Source of the DNA: Podocnemis expansa
Lineage: Eukaryota > Chordata > Testudines > Podocnemididae
Length of the DNA stretch: 64,000 bases
Assembly: GCA_007922195.1 (NCBI GenBank)
Contig: ML681996.1
Location: 16,971,513-17,035,512, forward strand
Reading direction: 5' to 3'
Of this stretch, positions 33,055-43,919 are shown piece by piece; within the stretch, counting starts at the first letter, position 1; each line of letters starts with the position of its first letter. The notes beneath the pieces are model-generated. The model searched no databases and was not told the DNA's origin. It was given only the letters and a program-made list of their open reading frames with translations. The translations under genes were made by a program, and so were the position numbers.

Positions 33055-33530
33055 ATAGAGTCATAGAAACTGGAAGTGACCATGAGAGGTCATTGAGTCC
33101 AGTCCCCATGACTCATGGCAGGACCAAGCACCACATTAAACCATCCCTGACAGTTGTTTGTCTAACCTACTTTTAAATACTTCTAGTGATGGAGATTCCA
33201 CAATCTGCCTTGACAACTTATCCCAGTTGTTAATCACCCTGATAGTTAGATCCAAAGGGGTAGTCCTGAGAGTTAAGAATCTTTTTCTAACACCCAACTT
33301 AAACCTCCCTTGCGGTAATTTATGTCCATTGCTTCTTGTCCTGTCATTGGGTGTTAAGGAGAACAATTTGTCTCCCTCCTCCTCATAACAACCTTTTAGG
33401 TACTTGAAAATTGTCATCATGTCTTCTCTCAGTCTCCTCTTTTCCAGACTAAACAAACCCAGCTCTTTCAATCTTCCCTCATAAGTCAAGTGTTCCATTA
33501 TCCATCCCTTTCTTCTCATGGTATTGGAGA
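33055..33530 (-). mobile_element. CR1 LINE 3' end with ORF2 C-terminus
   Basis: The minus frame 33136-33519 (127 residues) is the C-terminal tail of the CR1 reverse-transcriptase protein: RRLREDMMTIFKYLKG, RTRSNGHKLPQGRFKLGVRK and NNWDKLSRQIVESPSLEVFK are family hallmarks. The 3' UTR and octamer tail lie to the left (ATAGAGTCATAGAAACTGG, GAGGTCATTGAGTCCAG). The frame is still open but the element is heavily 5' truncated. Confidence 0.9.
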
Positions 33531-33714
33531 TTCACTCCAGAAGATCAGATAAGAGATATCCAGGGGCCCTGAACATTATTATATTTGATATGTCCAGATT
33601 TAATATTTCAGGAATATTTTTTGTTCTAACATTTGTCCATGATTATCCATATCACCAGTTTTAGAGATTGTCTTACTCCTATCTCTTCAACTGCTTGGTT
33701 CTCACATGCTCAGG

Positions 33715-34186
33715 CTCAAAATTAGCTCAAGGTTCCTAACCATCAAAAGAGTGAAGCTTTGGAACAATCTTTTAAAGGAAGGTGTGAGGACAGAAAAAAT
33801 CTAACTGATTTCAAGACTGAGCTTAACAGATTTATGAAGGGGATGGTATGATGGGACATGGCACTACAGTGGCATGTGGCCTATTCTAGCAAAAATCCTC
33901 AGTGGATGGAGACAGGATACTAGATGGGGAGGGCTCTGAATTACTACAGAGAATTCTTTCCCATGTTTCTGCTTGCTGAGTCTTGCCCACATGCCTAGAG
34001 TCTAACTGATATTTGGGGTCTGGAAGGAATTTTCCCCAGGTCAGATTGGCAGAGACCCGGGGGATTTTCACCTTCCTCTGCAGCACATAGCATGGGTCAC
34101 TTGCATGTTTAAACTACTCTAAATGGCAAATTCTCTTTAATTTAAAGTGTTCAAACCATGATTTGAGAACTTCAGTAGCTCAGGCA
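33715..34186 (+). mobile_element. CR1 LINE 3' end, left half of a split copy
   Basis: Plus-oriented CR1: GAAGCTTTGGAACAATCTTT and CTGATTTCAAGACTGAGCTT are worn ORF2 end, then GAGTCTTGCCCACATGCC, TATTTGGGGTCTGGAAGGAA and CACCTTCCTCTGCAGCA of the 3' UTR. It breaks off at CTTCAGTAGCTCAGGCA, where copy E is inserted, and continues at 35324. Confidence 0.9.
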
Positions 34187-35323
34187 GGCTATGTCTACAC
34201 TGTGGCTTTAAGGCGACTTAAGGGCCCTCAAGTTGACGTAAAGGAAGCACTGTATTTAGAAATCATTAAGTTGACTTAATAACTCCTGCCCTGTAAGTCA
34301 GAGTAAGCTTTTAAACCGACTTTACAGGGCAGGCCACGCCCTCTTTCCCATCCCTAGGAGTGATTGGGCTCAGGCCTGATCTGGCCAGGGGGCCCGATAC
34401 AGCTCCAGCCCTGTGGTGAGGATCTGCGGCTGGATTGGCTCCCAGCCCCTCACCATGGGGGGCAGGGGCTGGCAGCCAGGTCCTGCAGCCTGCAGAGAGG
34501 GGCTGAGAGCTGGATGGGGCTCTCAGCACCTCTCTGTAGGCTGCAGGGGCTAGGAACCCACTGGGAGCTCAGCTGGCTCCCAGAGGCTTGCGCTGCTGAA
34601 TCAGCAGCTTTGAGTCTGGTCAGTTTCAGACTCCCTGCCTGTGAAATTGACCATCTCCCTGAGCTCCTGGCCACTTGCAAGCAGCCAGGGGAGATGCTGG
34701 CTCCCCTGACCTCTGGCTGCTTGCAAGCTGCTAGGGGAGATGCCGGCTCTGGGGGAGATATCAGCTGCCATGGCCCTTGGTCTTGCACCCTGACCTGGTT
34801 CCCACACCCTCTTTACTGGTGGTGGGGGCTTAGAGCTGGCTCCTGCCTGCTGTGAAAAGTGACCCGCGGCCAAATTTGCCCCCACCCCGTCACTTCTCAG
34901 CAGGCAGCTCCACAACCTGGTCAATTTCACAGACGTTAAATTGACTAGGCTGTGGAGCCTTCTGCCCTGAGAAGTGATGGGGGGCAAATTTAGCCCAGGG
35001 TCACTTGTCACGGCTGGCAAGAGCCGGCTCTAAGCCCCCACAGCCAGTAAAGAGGGGGTGAGAACCAGGTCAGGCTCCTAGCCTCACTTTCCTGGCCCCT
35101 CCCACCCACAGAGAGGGGCTGGGAGTGGGCCCCAGCTCCTCCCTAGAGCCGATTGGGCTCAGGATACCCAATCAGGACTGGGTGGTGGGGTAGGAGGAGG
35201 GGCGCCCTGTGTATGTCAGCTCCGTGTCCACACACACATACCCTGAAGTTGACTTAACAAGGTCCACTTAAAGTTGACCTTGTTTAGTCGACTTCCAGGG
35301 GCACCCCGAGTGTAGACATAGCC
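34187..35323. mobile_element. Harbinger-like non-autonomous element, copy E
   Basis: GGCTATGTCTACACTG starts and GAGTGTAGACATAGCC ends the element. The flanking triplets are GCA (34184-34186) and ACA (35324-35326), one mismatch; GAG follows. Subterminal sequences are AAGTTGACTTAA-like. The GC-rich interior has inverted repeats: CTTGCAAGCAGCCAG (34674-34688) against its complement at 34713-34727, and CTGTGAAATTGACC against GGTCAATTTCACAG near 34920. It shares the CACTTGCAAGCAGCCAGG unit with copies B and H. Frames of 72-163 residues on both strands lack domains. Confidence 0.9.
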
Positions 35324-35440
35324 ACAGAGATTAGGGGTCTATTTCAGAAGTGGGTGGGTGACATTTGGTGGCCAGCAATATGCAGGTCAGACTAGATAAT
35401 CACAGTGGTTCCTTTTGACCTTAAAGTCTGTGAGTCTATA
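35324..35440 (+). mobile_element. CR1 LINE 3' end, right half of a split copy
   Basis: Continues the CR1 from 34186: ATTAGGGGTCTATTTCAG, GTGGGTGGGTGACATTTGG, GTCAGACTAGATAATCACAG and the tail GTCTGTGAGTCTAT. Together with the left half it gives a clear before-insertion site for copy E. Confidence 0.9.
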
Positions 35441-36564
35441 TTGCATCTACATTCCCTCACATTCCAGTTTGAGTTGTAATGTCCCTCTGATCTAGGCAGT
35501 CACATCGTCTCTTTTTACAGCAGTTCTAACTGCCTTGATCTTTGTTAAAACTCTTACAGTTCAGCTTTTGAAGCAGGAAGGGTCTTTTTCTATCTCTGCT
35601 TTAGGTGGCCTGGGCTCTACTTGTCTCCTTTTTGGAGTGGAGATGAATCTGTTTGAGTTGCTGCTTCTGAGCCATTTCCTCTAGCAAACTAGAGTTAAAG
35701 GTCTGGATTCTTTTTGAGGGATACCTATTCGATCCTTTCTTGATTATTAAGTTCAGTTGGTGAATCTGGGGTTCCAATATGAGTAGAGACTGCAACTACT
35801 CACTCTGAACTGGAAGTTCAAAAATTCTCAGCAGGTTCCTCATTTAATATACTTTTAATATGTATATCTATATATTCTAGTCTAACTATAAAGTTTTTCC
35901 TCCCCACCCTCCATCCTTTGTGCTACTGCTTGAGCAAAGAATATAACATGGCACCAGGTTCACTCACATCCCACTGACTTACACTTCTACTGACCACATA
36001 ACAGAATCTTTTTCAAAGTAACCTTTTGGCCCCACAGGTCAGAATATCATAGCACCATGCATTAAAGCAAAAGGCTGCATTTCTTTACAACAGGTGGTCA
36101 GAACTGCCTTGTCTCAATAGGTTAAACATTATCATTATTTTAGTGATTTTCCTCTTTCCCTCTGCTAGAAATACATTCAAAACTTTGCTAAACTAAATAG
36201 CATAACTTCCTAATGAATCTGTAAAGATTGGTATGGAATGAATGTAAAATTCAAATTGCTAGGTATTGTTTTATTAACCCAAAGTTTGATTTAAACCAGG
36301 AGTAGTAAAATAATATATTTTGAATACAGGAAGTACATTTAATAAGTATATATAAGAGATACTGACTACTTACATTCACTTCATAAAATCAGCCTATTTT
36401 AGTATAAATGTTTGAGTGTGAATATGGGTATATTATAGACAATAACAACATAGATGATACATACATGATGCCCCTTGCCATAGTTTCTGAACACTTCCAC
36501 TCTTTTCCCTCCCCACCAAAAAATAAAATTTATAAAATTAAGAAAAAAAACTGAGATGAAAGAT
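35441..36564. other. No feature seen
   Basis: AT-rich sequence with no gene, TIR or tandem repeat that I can support. The 64-residue minus frame at 35601-35795 lacks motifs. Confidence 0.5.
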
Positions 36565-36720
36565 GTTCCAGTAGTTAAGGCTCTGGAATAGAACACAGGA
36601 AATATGGCTACAAACTTCTTATGTGATTTTTGGGGGGCATCACTATATCTCAACTCACTGTCTGCAAAATAAGGATAATCACACTTCCTTTCTCCTATCC
36701 TTTGTCTTATCTGTTTAATT
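36565..36720 (+). repeat. MIR-like SINE fragment
   Basis: CCAGTAGTTAAGGCTCTGGA, then TTATGTGATTTTTGGGGGGC, TATCTCAACTCACTGTCTGC and AAAATAAGGATAATCACAC follow the order of MIR/CORE-SINE consensus (GTGGTTAAGAGC, TGTGACCTTGGGC, CTCAGTTTCCTCATCTGTAA, AATGGGGATAATA). Divergence is high, as expected for an element predating the amniote split. Confidence 0.55.
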
Positions 36721-38161
36721 CCAACCACTAACTCAATGGGACTCTTTTACTAAATGTTTGCCCAGTGTCTCATCCTGTGGGATTCTGATGACAACGGTGG
36801 CTTCTCTGAACTACCATAATACATTTCAGTAAATAGGTAAATAATGAATGAGACCAACAAGTGGACTAGATTTTTCCCTCCTCTTTCAATGGTTGCTTTT
36901 TAAAAAAAATTTAAATATCATTTAAAATATGTCAGTGTAATATTCCACTTTTTATTTTATTTTCTGTAGCTACTGCTGCTGCTGTTGTTTTGGAAAAACA
37001 GATTCAAAACAAAGTGTGTGATCCATTTTGTCTGAAAGCAGATGCGACTGTTGTGGTTCTTGTATCCTCAGAAAGGGATTTATATAACTTTAGGAAATTT
37101 GCTGTGAATGTTCTGTACTCTGCACTCACAAGTCTGGCCCTTGAAACACACTATTTCAAGAGAGCTCTTGATCCCTTAGTTAGAGATCCCTTGAAATCAA
37201 CCCACAGAGAGAACCAAGGTAGTATGGACAGAAATGGGTGCTATCACATTTTGGACCAGTTGATTTTTCAAGCAGATTTTCAGGTGCAGTGAACTCCAAT
37301 AATCCAGCAAGAAACATAAGAAGGCACAAACAAATATTGTCTAGTCATTGTGTGACAATCAGGACAGAACAGCCTATCTGCCAGCTCCAAGAGAAATAAG
37401 GTCCTTTTGTCAGCCATAGCTACTTCAGTCTAGAGAAGCAACGAGAAGTCCAAAAGAACTCCCACATGAGGGACTGATGCCAGATTCCCTATAACAGAAT
37501 AATATAGGGATAGATATTATGGTGGTGACGAGCTCTTAAAACCTCTTCCCACTATCATCTCTGACTTGTAAGAGTATAATTTCAGCAAGCTACCACTTAC
37601 TGATCTCTGTCAAGCACTCTTACAAGTGAATGAGTCTTTCTGAGTTTCCCAGGAAAATTTCCAACCAGCTCTAACATTTTAAAAAACTCTTGAGACATTG
37701 AGATACTATAGTAGTTGAGGCCATATGAGTACTAAAGTTAGATAATACTCGAGTATGCTTTCCGTTGAAGAACAGGTACTGTAATTTTATTGTGAAATAT
37801 ACTAACAGGCGTGCTTAATTCCATTTAACTCAAGTGAAATACTGCAGCCTTTTTACAACATGAACCTTGAAAAAAATTAGTGTTTTTTTCCCCACTTCCA
37901 TAGCACACCCTCTTTCTGTAGCAATTTCTTCATGTAACTTTCTAGCATCTAAGTCTTAACTATATGCCTACACCATATTTATACCCAGTCCTTAATTTGC
38001 AGTGAAAGAGATGACAAAGCTCAAGCTGTTAGTTGTCGGGGCTCAAGAAATTGTTTTGCTTCCGTAACTAATACTGGAAGCCCAGAGGTGCTGGGACTAT
38101 GAACTGCCAAGTTTAGAGGTGCTGGGGCTCAACCTGGACAAGCCCTGGCACAAATGCATAT
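36721..38161. other. Gene-free stretch, possible LINE relic
   Basis: The 100-residue plus frame at 36990-37292 has no recognisable domain and begins in a CTG-rich run. 37290-37500 (ACTCCAATAATCCAGC, CAACGAGAAGTCC, AAAGAACTCCCACATGAG) is vaguely like the antisense of an old L2/L3-type LINE 3' region; this is weak. Confidence 0.35.
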
Positions 38162-38700
38162 CAGGGGTATGCAAATGTTTTAGCCTGAGGGTCACATCTG
38201 CTATATGGTGGGCCACACGTTGTAGGAAAGAGGCAGGGAAGAGGCAGAGCTTGAAGTGGAAGCAGGTGCTCCTCTAACATATACATAAATAAATAAAAAT
38301 GGGTAAGCATAAATGTATGTAGGCAAACATAAAACCTACTCATTGTCTACTTTTCTTTATTTTGCATCATCCACTTGTCTACTTTTTTTGTGCTGTCCAC
38401 TTTTCGTGCTTTTCTTGGGGGGAAGGGGGGCACTTTTCTTGCTACCATGGAGGCAAGAGGAGGAATTATGAGGGAGGGTTGGGACAGAGGAGCTGGAAGC
38501 TGCTGGGCCCTGGTGGGAGAAGCGGCTGTGCTCAGGCCAGGGTGCCTCTGGCCCTGCAGGAGGAAGGGGTGGAGCTGGGAGGAAGAGGGGAATAGCCACT
38601 ACACTTTGGCAAAGGTACTGCTACTCCCATGTGATAGGAGAAGGGGGGAGCGCACAGGCCAGTTGAAAGGCTCAAGTGGACTGTAGTTTGACCACCTTGG
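38162..38700. mobile_element. hAT-like non-autonomous element (CAGGGGTRKGCAAA ends)
   Basis: CAGGGGTATGCAAATG then TAGCCTGAGGGTCACATCTG on the left and CTGTAGTTTGACCACCTTGG on the right correspond to the CAGGGGTGGGCAAAC / GTTTGCCCACCCCTG ends of a common hAT family. The flanking octamers ATGCATAT and GTTTATAT agree at 5 of 8 positions, so the duplication is only suggestive. The inside is G-rich; frames of 77-103 residues on both strands lack domains. Confidence 0.65.
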
Positions 38701-39619
38701 GTTTATATCCCATATACACAGAAATCACAAGCTCTAGTCACTAGAAATAAAAGAAAATGTGTTATTTCTTAGATGAATTAGAGTTTTATTATATCCTTTT
38801 TTAAAAATCAACAATGAGAGGTTAAGACAGTCAGACCTTAATACACTGGACTAGACTAGAATCTATCTAGCTAAAAGCTTCAGTGCACACCACAGAACTT
38901 TATAGGTTTCTTAGTATGTATCATTTAACATAATTAAATAAAAGATCTTCAGTATAATCTGTAGTCTAACAGGTAGCCTAAGCATTGTTATTTCCATAGA
39001 ATTCTGTGGATTTAGTGAACATTTTCATTAGTACCAAGGAGAACTGTTGAACTGAAAATCAGCATGATCCCTACAGTGAATAATTTCACATGAACATTGT
39101 CTCAAGTTGAAACAGTTCTGGTCAGGCAGAGTTATTCTTCATGTTTAATATATAGTCAATCTTTTTTAAAAATCTACACAGAAAAAGAATATATATATAT
39201 ATATAAACTTAATTTCCCCAGAGGAAAGATTGCAATTATTGTAGAATGGAGTTTTGTTTACATTCATCTTCCAAATGAAGTTGTGATAAACTGAAAGAAA
39301 TATTGTACTCTTTGCGTTTAATCCCAAACCACAGTTTAATTAAATACCAAAAAGGTATTCTAGATCAACCATGTAGGCTCTACCCTAAAATAACAGCAGC
39401 AGGGAAATTATAAATGAAGGCTGTACTTAATGTAGTGCTTATGAAAGATTAACTTGGGCACTGGAGCACTGTGCCAACAGAGCAGGTGCAATGAGGACAA
39501 ATTTATAAACATCCATACGTTACCTCAGTAACACAAGTTAGTCTCAATGGGTGAAAGGATATTGCAGTATAAATGCTGACTCAGGATTTGGGCTCTGAAA
39601 CTGAAAATTTGTGTTTTCT
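38701..39619. other. No feature seen
   Basis: AT-rich, with a short AT run near 39190. No gene. Confidence 0.5.
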
Positions 39620-39712
39620 TAATAAAAACAACAGAAGTCCTGCAGCACCTTAAAGACTAACAGATTTCTTTCAGCATAAGCTTTTGTGGGCTGCAACCCA
39701 CTTCATCAGCTG
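39620..39712 (-). mobile_element. PLE-type tail with near-intact hammerhead core
   Basis: AACAACAGAAGTCCTGCAGC and CACCTTAAAGACTAACAG mark the inverted tail. Minus strand, from right to left: CTGATGA (39709-39703), a GTGGG/CCCAC stem closed by TTGCAG, then AAAA and the GC-TTAT-GC mini-stem followed by T. All hammerhead core positions match except the first G of GAAA, which is A. It is shorter than the other PLE tails and ends right at the ribozyme-like block. Confidence 0.75.
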
Positions 39713-40212
39713 TTTTCTTAATGTGGCTGAGCCCATCAATTCATTTCACACAGGGATCAAACAGCTATCAGATTATAATGAATTTTGTCATTGACAGCCA
39801 CAGGTAGATTAAAATCAGTAACCTATGTCCGTTATCCATTCTTCACTGACCCTGATCACTGTTGTATTCTTGAATCTGCAGAGTCTATTATAAATGGATC
39901 TTACCATCAGCCTAAAGAGGATCATTAAAATATCGGCACTGTAACCTCACTCTGGTTTTGGGAATTTTTGTTTTTGTTTTGTTAAAAGTAGAAACATCAA
40001 AGTGCTGGCAGTTCTGTAGATACTGAGGATGCAGTGGGCAGCTGGAAGTTTTTGATAAGAAAACAGGAGTTCAATGCACACTAAAGTGAGCACTGATCCT
40101 GTCCAAATGATAGGAGGAAAAAGAAACAGTGTGACTTCCCAAGGGCCAAAAGTCCCAAGTGAATCTGGTTCATAAAACTACAATGTCCTATGCAATCCAC
40201 TGATGAATGGTC
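39713..40212. other. No feature seen
   Basis: Unremarkable sequence; no gene or repeat supported. Confidence 0.45.
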
Positions 40213-40836
40213 CTTACAGATAGATCCCTGCAGATCTTTGGGTATCCACTGCAGATCCGTGGTTTTCTGCATCCACAGGTGCAGGTGCGGTAACCACAGA
40301 CCCACTGCTGCAGACCAACTCATGGATACAGCTTCTATTTTTACCATATCACAATGTGATCCATTGCTTAAGCCCCTGCACTGATCTGTGTCAGCAGCAT
40401 GCAGGGGAACCAGGAAGTGCTCTGGCCAATCCTACACTGTGATCTGCCAGCCAATCAGAATCTCAAGGTGGGGCTTGTTGATTCACTGCTGGCCTTTGAT
40501 TGGCTCATTCCCCTGCCAACTTCTTCCTTTTCTTGTTTCCAGTTGGCAAGCTGTTGCTGTCAATCAGTGATTTCATTTGTGGGCAAGGAAATATGATTGA
40601 TAGCACAGCATGCGAACCACAAACAAGAAAGGAAAAAGTGGGTGGGACCCATATGGGGAATGAATCAATATAAGACTGAAATCCTGCATTTGAGTTCAAG
40701 CTTGGTTGCAGACGCGGTTAGAGATGCAGCTAAACCCTGACATGCAGATTTTGGATCGGATCAATGCTACCACTGAGTGGATGCAGATCGGATGCAGTTC
40801 CACATTTTTGTATCCATGCAGAGCTCTACTTACAGA
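40213..40836. mobile_element. hAT-type non-autonomous element with 8-bp duplication
   Basis: The exact octamer CTTACAGA flanks the element on both sides (40213-40220 and 40829-40836). The body, 40221-40828, starts TAGATCCCTGCAGATC and ends with TGCAGAGCTCTA, giving imperfect inverted ends TAGAKCYCTGCA followed by GGATAC-type and GGATGCAGATCCG-like repeats. An 8-bp duplication with TAG/CAG ends is the hAT pattern. No transposase; the 60-88 residue frames inside on both strands lack domains. Confidence 0.85.
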
Positions 40837-41621
40837 TCTCCCTGTGTGCCTGATCCACAAAGGATATAAATTTCATACATGCTCTAGCTAGAGAGATTTA
40901 TACAATGCATTTTTAGCTCTGGAGAACTCCAGTTCAAAATTCAGAATCCTGACCAAACGGGTAGCCCTCAAAGTCAATCTAATCTTTAAGTAGCAAAGTC
41001 CCCAGTTGCCCCAAACTCCAGTTTTCTCCTCAAACAATTAGGTATTATAAATACAATGTCTCACAGTACACTAGAGGATGAAACCTTTGGGGCACCTGAC
41101 ATTGAAAAATATTCTCAAATTGAGATATGTTATTAGTGTAGTCAAAAATGAAGCAAAACAAAAAAAAAATACAAGGAATAGACTCCAGCTTGTTATATTT
41201 TTTTTCCAAATTTAATTCTGCAAAAATCTACTTGTTTTGGACTTACATGAAGGCGTCATGGGTGTTCATTGTGCCAAGGAATTTAGCAGAGTTAAACTAA
41301 AAAAAAAAACCGCTGGAAATTTTGCTACAAAATTTAGATCCTGAATTCCCTTAGCGTGTACAGGACATTGGTAATTGGAACCATGCATAGAAATATAACA
41401 TTAAAAAATTAAGACTGGAACTGCTAATTTTTTTTAAAAAAACAAACAGTTCTTAACTAGTGCTACAAGTTAACAATTCAATCCTTCCTTATTTAATGTC
41501 AATTGCAAAACTCTCATTCACTTCTAGTGGTACAGGTTCAGGTTGATTTGAAGGTTTGCTATATGCCTTGAATCACCAAGTCTAATTATGTATCATGCTT
41601 GATTACTATGCTGAAGTCTAA
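40837..41621. other. No feature seen
   Basis: AT-rich with several poly-A runs (41158, 41300, 41440). No gene. Confidence 0.5.
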
Positions 41622-42003
41622 GGCTATGCCCACATGTTGTTTTTACAGTGAAACAATGACCATTGTTTTGCTTTAAAAAAAGTTATGTCTAGATGACGTT
41701 TCATTGATTCGAAATGAGGAGCTCCCTCATATTGAATCAATGAAGCTTAAAGCGATACCTTAAAACCTCTCCCAAAAACGAAACAGCCATCCAATTGAAA
41801 TGGTTGTTTTGAAACAACACTGGTAGGACACATTGTTTCAAAACAACATTGTTTTGATTGGAAGGCTCTGACCTTCCTCCCAGGGCACCTGGCACCCTGG
41901 AAGGAAGGCCCACCCCCCTCAGCACGATGGCCAGGGTGGGAGAGTGTGGGGGGAGCAGAGGAATGGAGATCAGGGCACCCCTCTTCCCTGCTGCTTCCCA
42001 GCG

Positions 42004-42520
42004 GTGGGGCAGAAATCAGGCTGCCCTGCATCCCCGTGGCTGGCCAGATGGCCTGGCAGAGATCGGGGGACCCCTCTTCCCCACTGCTGGCCTGGCAGGG
42101 GGGCAGAAATCAGGGTGCCCTGCATCCCTGCCACTTCCAGGGCAGCAGGGCAGGGATCGGGGGGTGCCCCTCTTCCCCACCGCTTCCCAGGCAGTGGGGC
42201 AGAAATCAGGGCTCCCTGCATCCCCACTGCTGTCCAGGTGGTGGGACAGAGATCGGGGGCACGCTGCATCCCCGCCACTGGCTGGGCGGTGGGGCAGAGA
42301 TCAGGGGTGCCCTTCAACCCAGCTGCTTCCTGGGCTGTGGGGCAGAGATCTGGGGTGCCCCTCTTCACCACCACTTCCCAGGCGGCAGGGCAGAAACCAG
42401 GGCACCCTGCATCTTGCCACTGGCCGGGTGGTGGGGCAGGGGTCAAGGGCGCCCGGCATCCCCACCGCATCCCAGGCAGCGGGAGCAGCGATCTCAGAGC
42501 ACCCCAGTGGCATGGAAGAG
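42004..42520. repeat. 48-bp minisatellite in copy I
   Basis: About 10-11 units beginning GTGGGGCAGARATCAGGG, each followed by a CCCTGCATCCCC or CCCCTCTTCCCC box and a GCTTCCCAGGC-like end. The two box types tend to alternate in the left half. The unit is close to 48 bases, a multiple of three, so any frame that is open in one unit stays open through the array. Confidence 0.85.
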
Positions 42521-42597
42521 GGGTGCCCCCCCATCTCTCCCTTGGGGGCCTTTTTTCCTCTGCCACTGGCTCTGCAGAGTCAGTGGCAGGAGATTGG

Positions 42598-42636
42598 GTG
42601 GCAACATGGCCCCCTGAAAGGGGGCCATGTTGCCAC
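42598..42636. repeat. Perfect 17-bp-stem hairpin
   Basis: GTGGCAACATGGCCCCC pairs exactly with its complement across the 5-base loop TGAAA. Related hairpins with GGCAACATG and CATGTTGCC arms occur in copy A (about 4383-4425) and copy B (about 6712-6752). Confidence 0.95.
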
Positions 42637-42811
42637 ACCTTCCAGGGTGCCCCTCTCCTAAATCGAACTAGCAAGTCCTGTGTATGGACATGTGAGTTTG
42701 ATTTGGTTTTTTCATGTCTGGGCTTATTATATCGATTCACCTTGAATCTATTTAATGATTTTTATCTTGATTTAACTTAAATCGATTTAATATGTAGGTG
42801 TGGCCATAGCC

Positions 42812-43817
42812 TAATATTCCTGTTTGAGATGAGCTGGATAAAACTGGATAGTCCAATAATTTGACATATATTTGGAAAAGCTTTGTGTCAATCTTCTACA
42901 AACCTTAACCAGAGATGGAATACCACAATGGTAAAACAATCAAGCTTGCTAAAAAATTTACATTTTAAATTAGAAATGTAATGTTACTTTATTGTTTAGA
43001 TGTAGGAAAATACGAATAAAAATATTATTTATTTCATCAGTCACTGAGAATTTGAAGTCCACATATTTCTAGTACGCTTGTTCACTAATGAAAAGTGTTT
43101 CTTTCCATTTACCAATAACCCATTTTTTCTGATGCAAAATAAATCCAAATTATCTAAATTTACAAAAGCATATCTAAGTTTATTGGAGATGTCCAATTAC
43201 ACCAGATTTGATTAGATTCCAACAATTCTAGCTGCATAATTGTTTCCTTATGTGCTGGAAGATTACTTGCCTCTTCCAAACATACATATTTATTGACATG
43301 CCAACATCAATGTGCTGACGATGGAATTCAAAGCAGCAAATTTGCCATAGAAAATAGCTAGGCAACAATATCTCAATTCTTAGAAAAATCTAAGTACAGT
43401 GATTTTGTACATGCAGGGTGCAGTGTTTTTGATTGACTCATTTGACTACCAGCCATCTCTGGTTGGAACACTCCGGTGTATTTCAAATCAGAAACACTGA
43501 AATCTTTCATCTGAGCTCTATTCTTTCTTTTGCTAACATTTAAAGTGGACAGCAATCATAAACCACAAGTGGAATATTCTTAGATTTCTCAGAAAATAAC
43601 ATGCTGATAGCCCTCCCCAGGATTCCTCTTTGTATGCAAAGCTGGATTGGAAGCAATAGGATTCCTATTTTCCCCTAACCCCACTGGCAGTTCCTTATTA
43701 CATGTAAGGCAACTTTATTCTAATTCAGGATGCCTACATTCTGTGACTCTCTAAAGGTTAGATTTCTGAGGGCAAATGACTTTTGCACACCCAATTTTTA
43801 ATCAGATGTCTAACTAC
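42812..43817. other. No feature seen
   Basis: AT-rich. The 60-residue minus frame at 43373-43555 lacks motifs. Confidence 0.5.
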
Positions 43818-43919
43818 TGTGACCAAGTCAAGCCAAAGGACTATAGGGGGGTACTGGAAGGTAGATATTATTAGTTTCAGGCTTAATCCATGAGGCCCTG
43901 AGCTGGTGTGATAGTCCAA

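Larger units (their letters stand above)
41622..42811. mobile_element. Harbinger-like non-autonomous element, copy I
   Basis: GGCTATGCCCACATG on the left and AGGTGTGGCCATAGCC on the right, flanked by an exact TAA on both sides (41619-41621, 42812-42814), a canonical Harbinger TWA duplication. Subterminal sequence includes CATTGTTTTG and ATTTCGAAATGAG palindromes on the left and AAATCGATTTAA on the right. Cargo: a 48-bp minisatellite (about 42004-42520), two hairpins (42560-42589 and a perfect one at 42598-42636), and the 42621-42687 module shared with copies A, B and K. Long frames (41858-42661, 41944-42780, 41946-42617 plus; 41970-42740 minus) come from the minisatellite. No transposase. Confidence 0.9.

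Noticed and set aside
34364..35020. ORFs of 112-163 residues
   Set aside because: They lie wholly inside Harbinger-like copy E and contain inverted-repeat translations such as LATCKQPG and LAACKQPE.
36990..37292. 100-residue ORF
   Set aside because: No domain, no splice context and no sign of coding constraint that I can see.
41858..42780. Long overlapping ORFs (256-278 residues) on both strands
   Set aside because: They are produced by a 48-bp tandem repeat inside a transposon; the residues are repetitive and without a domain.
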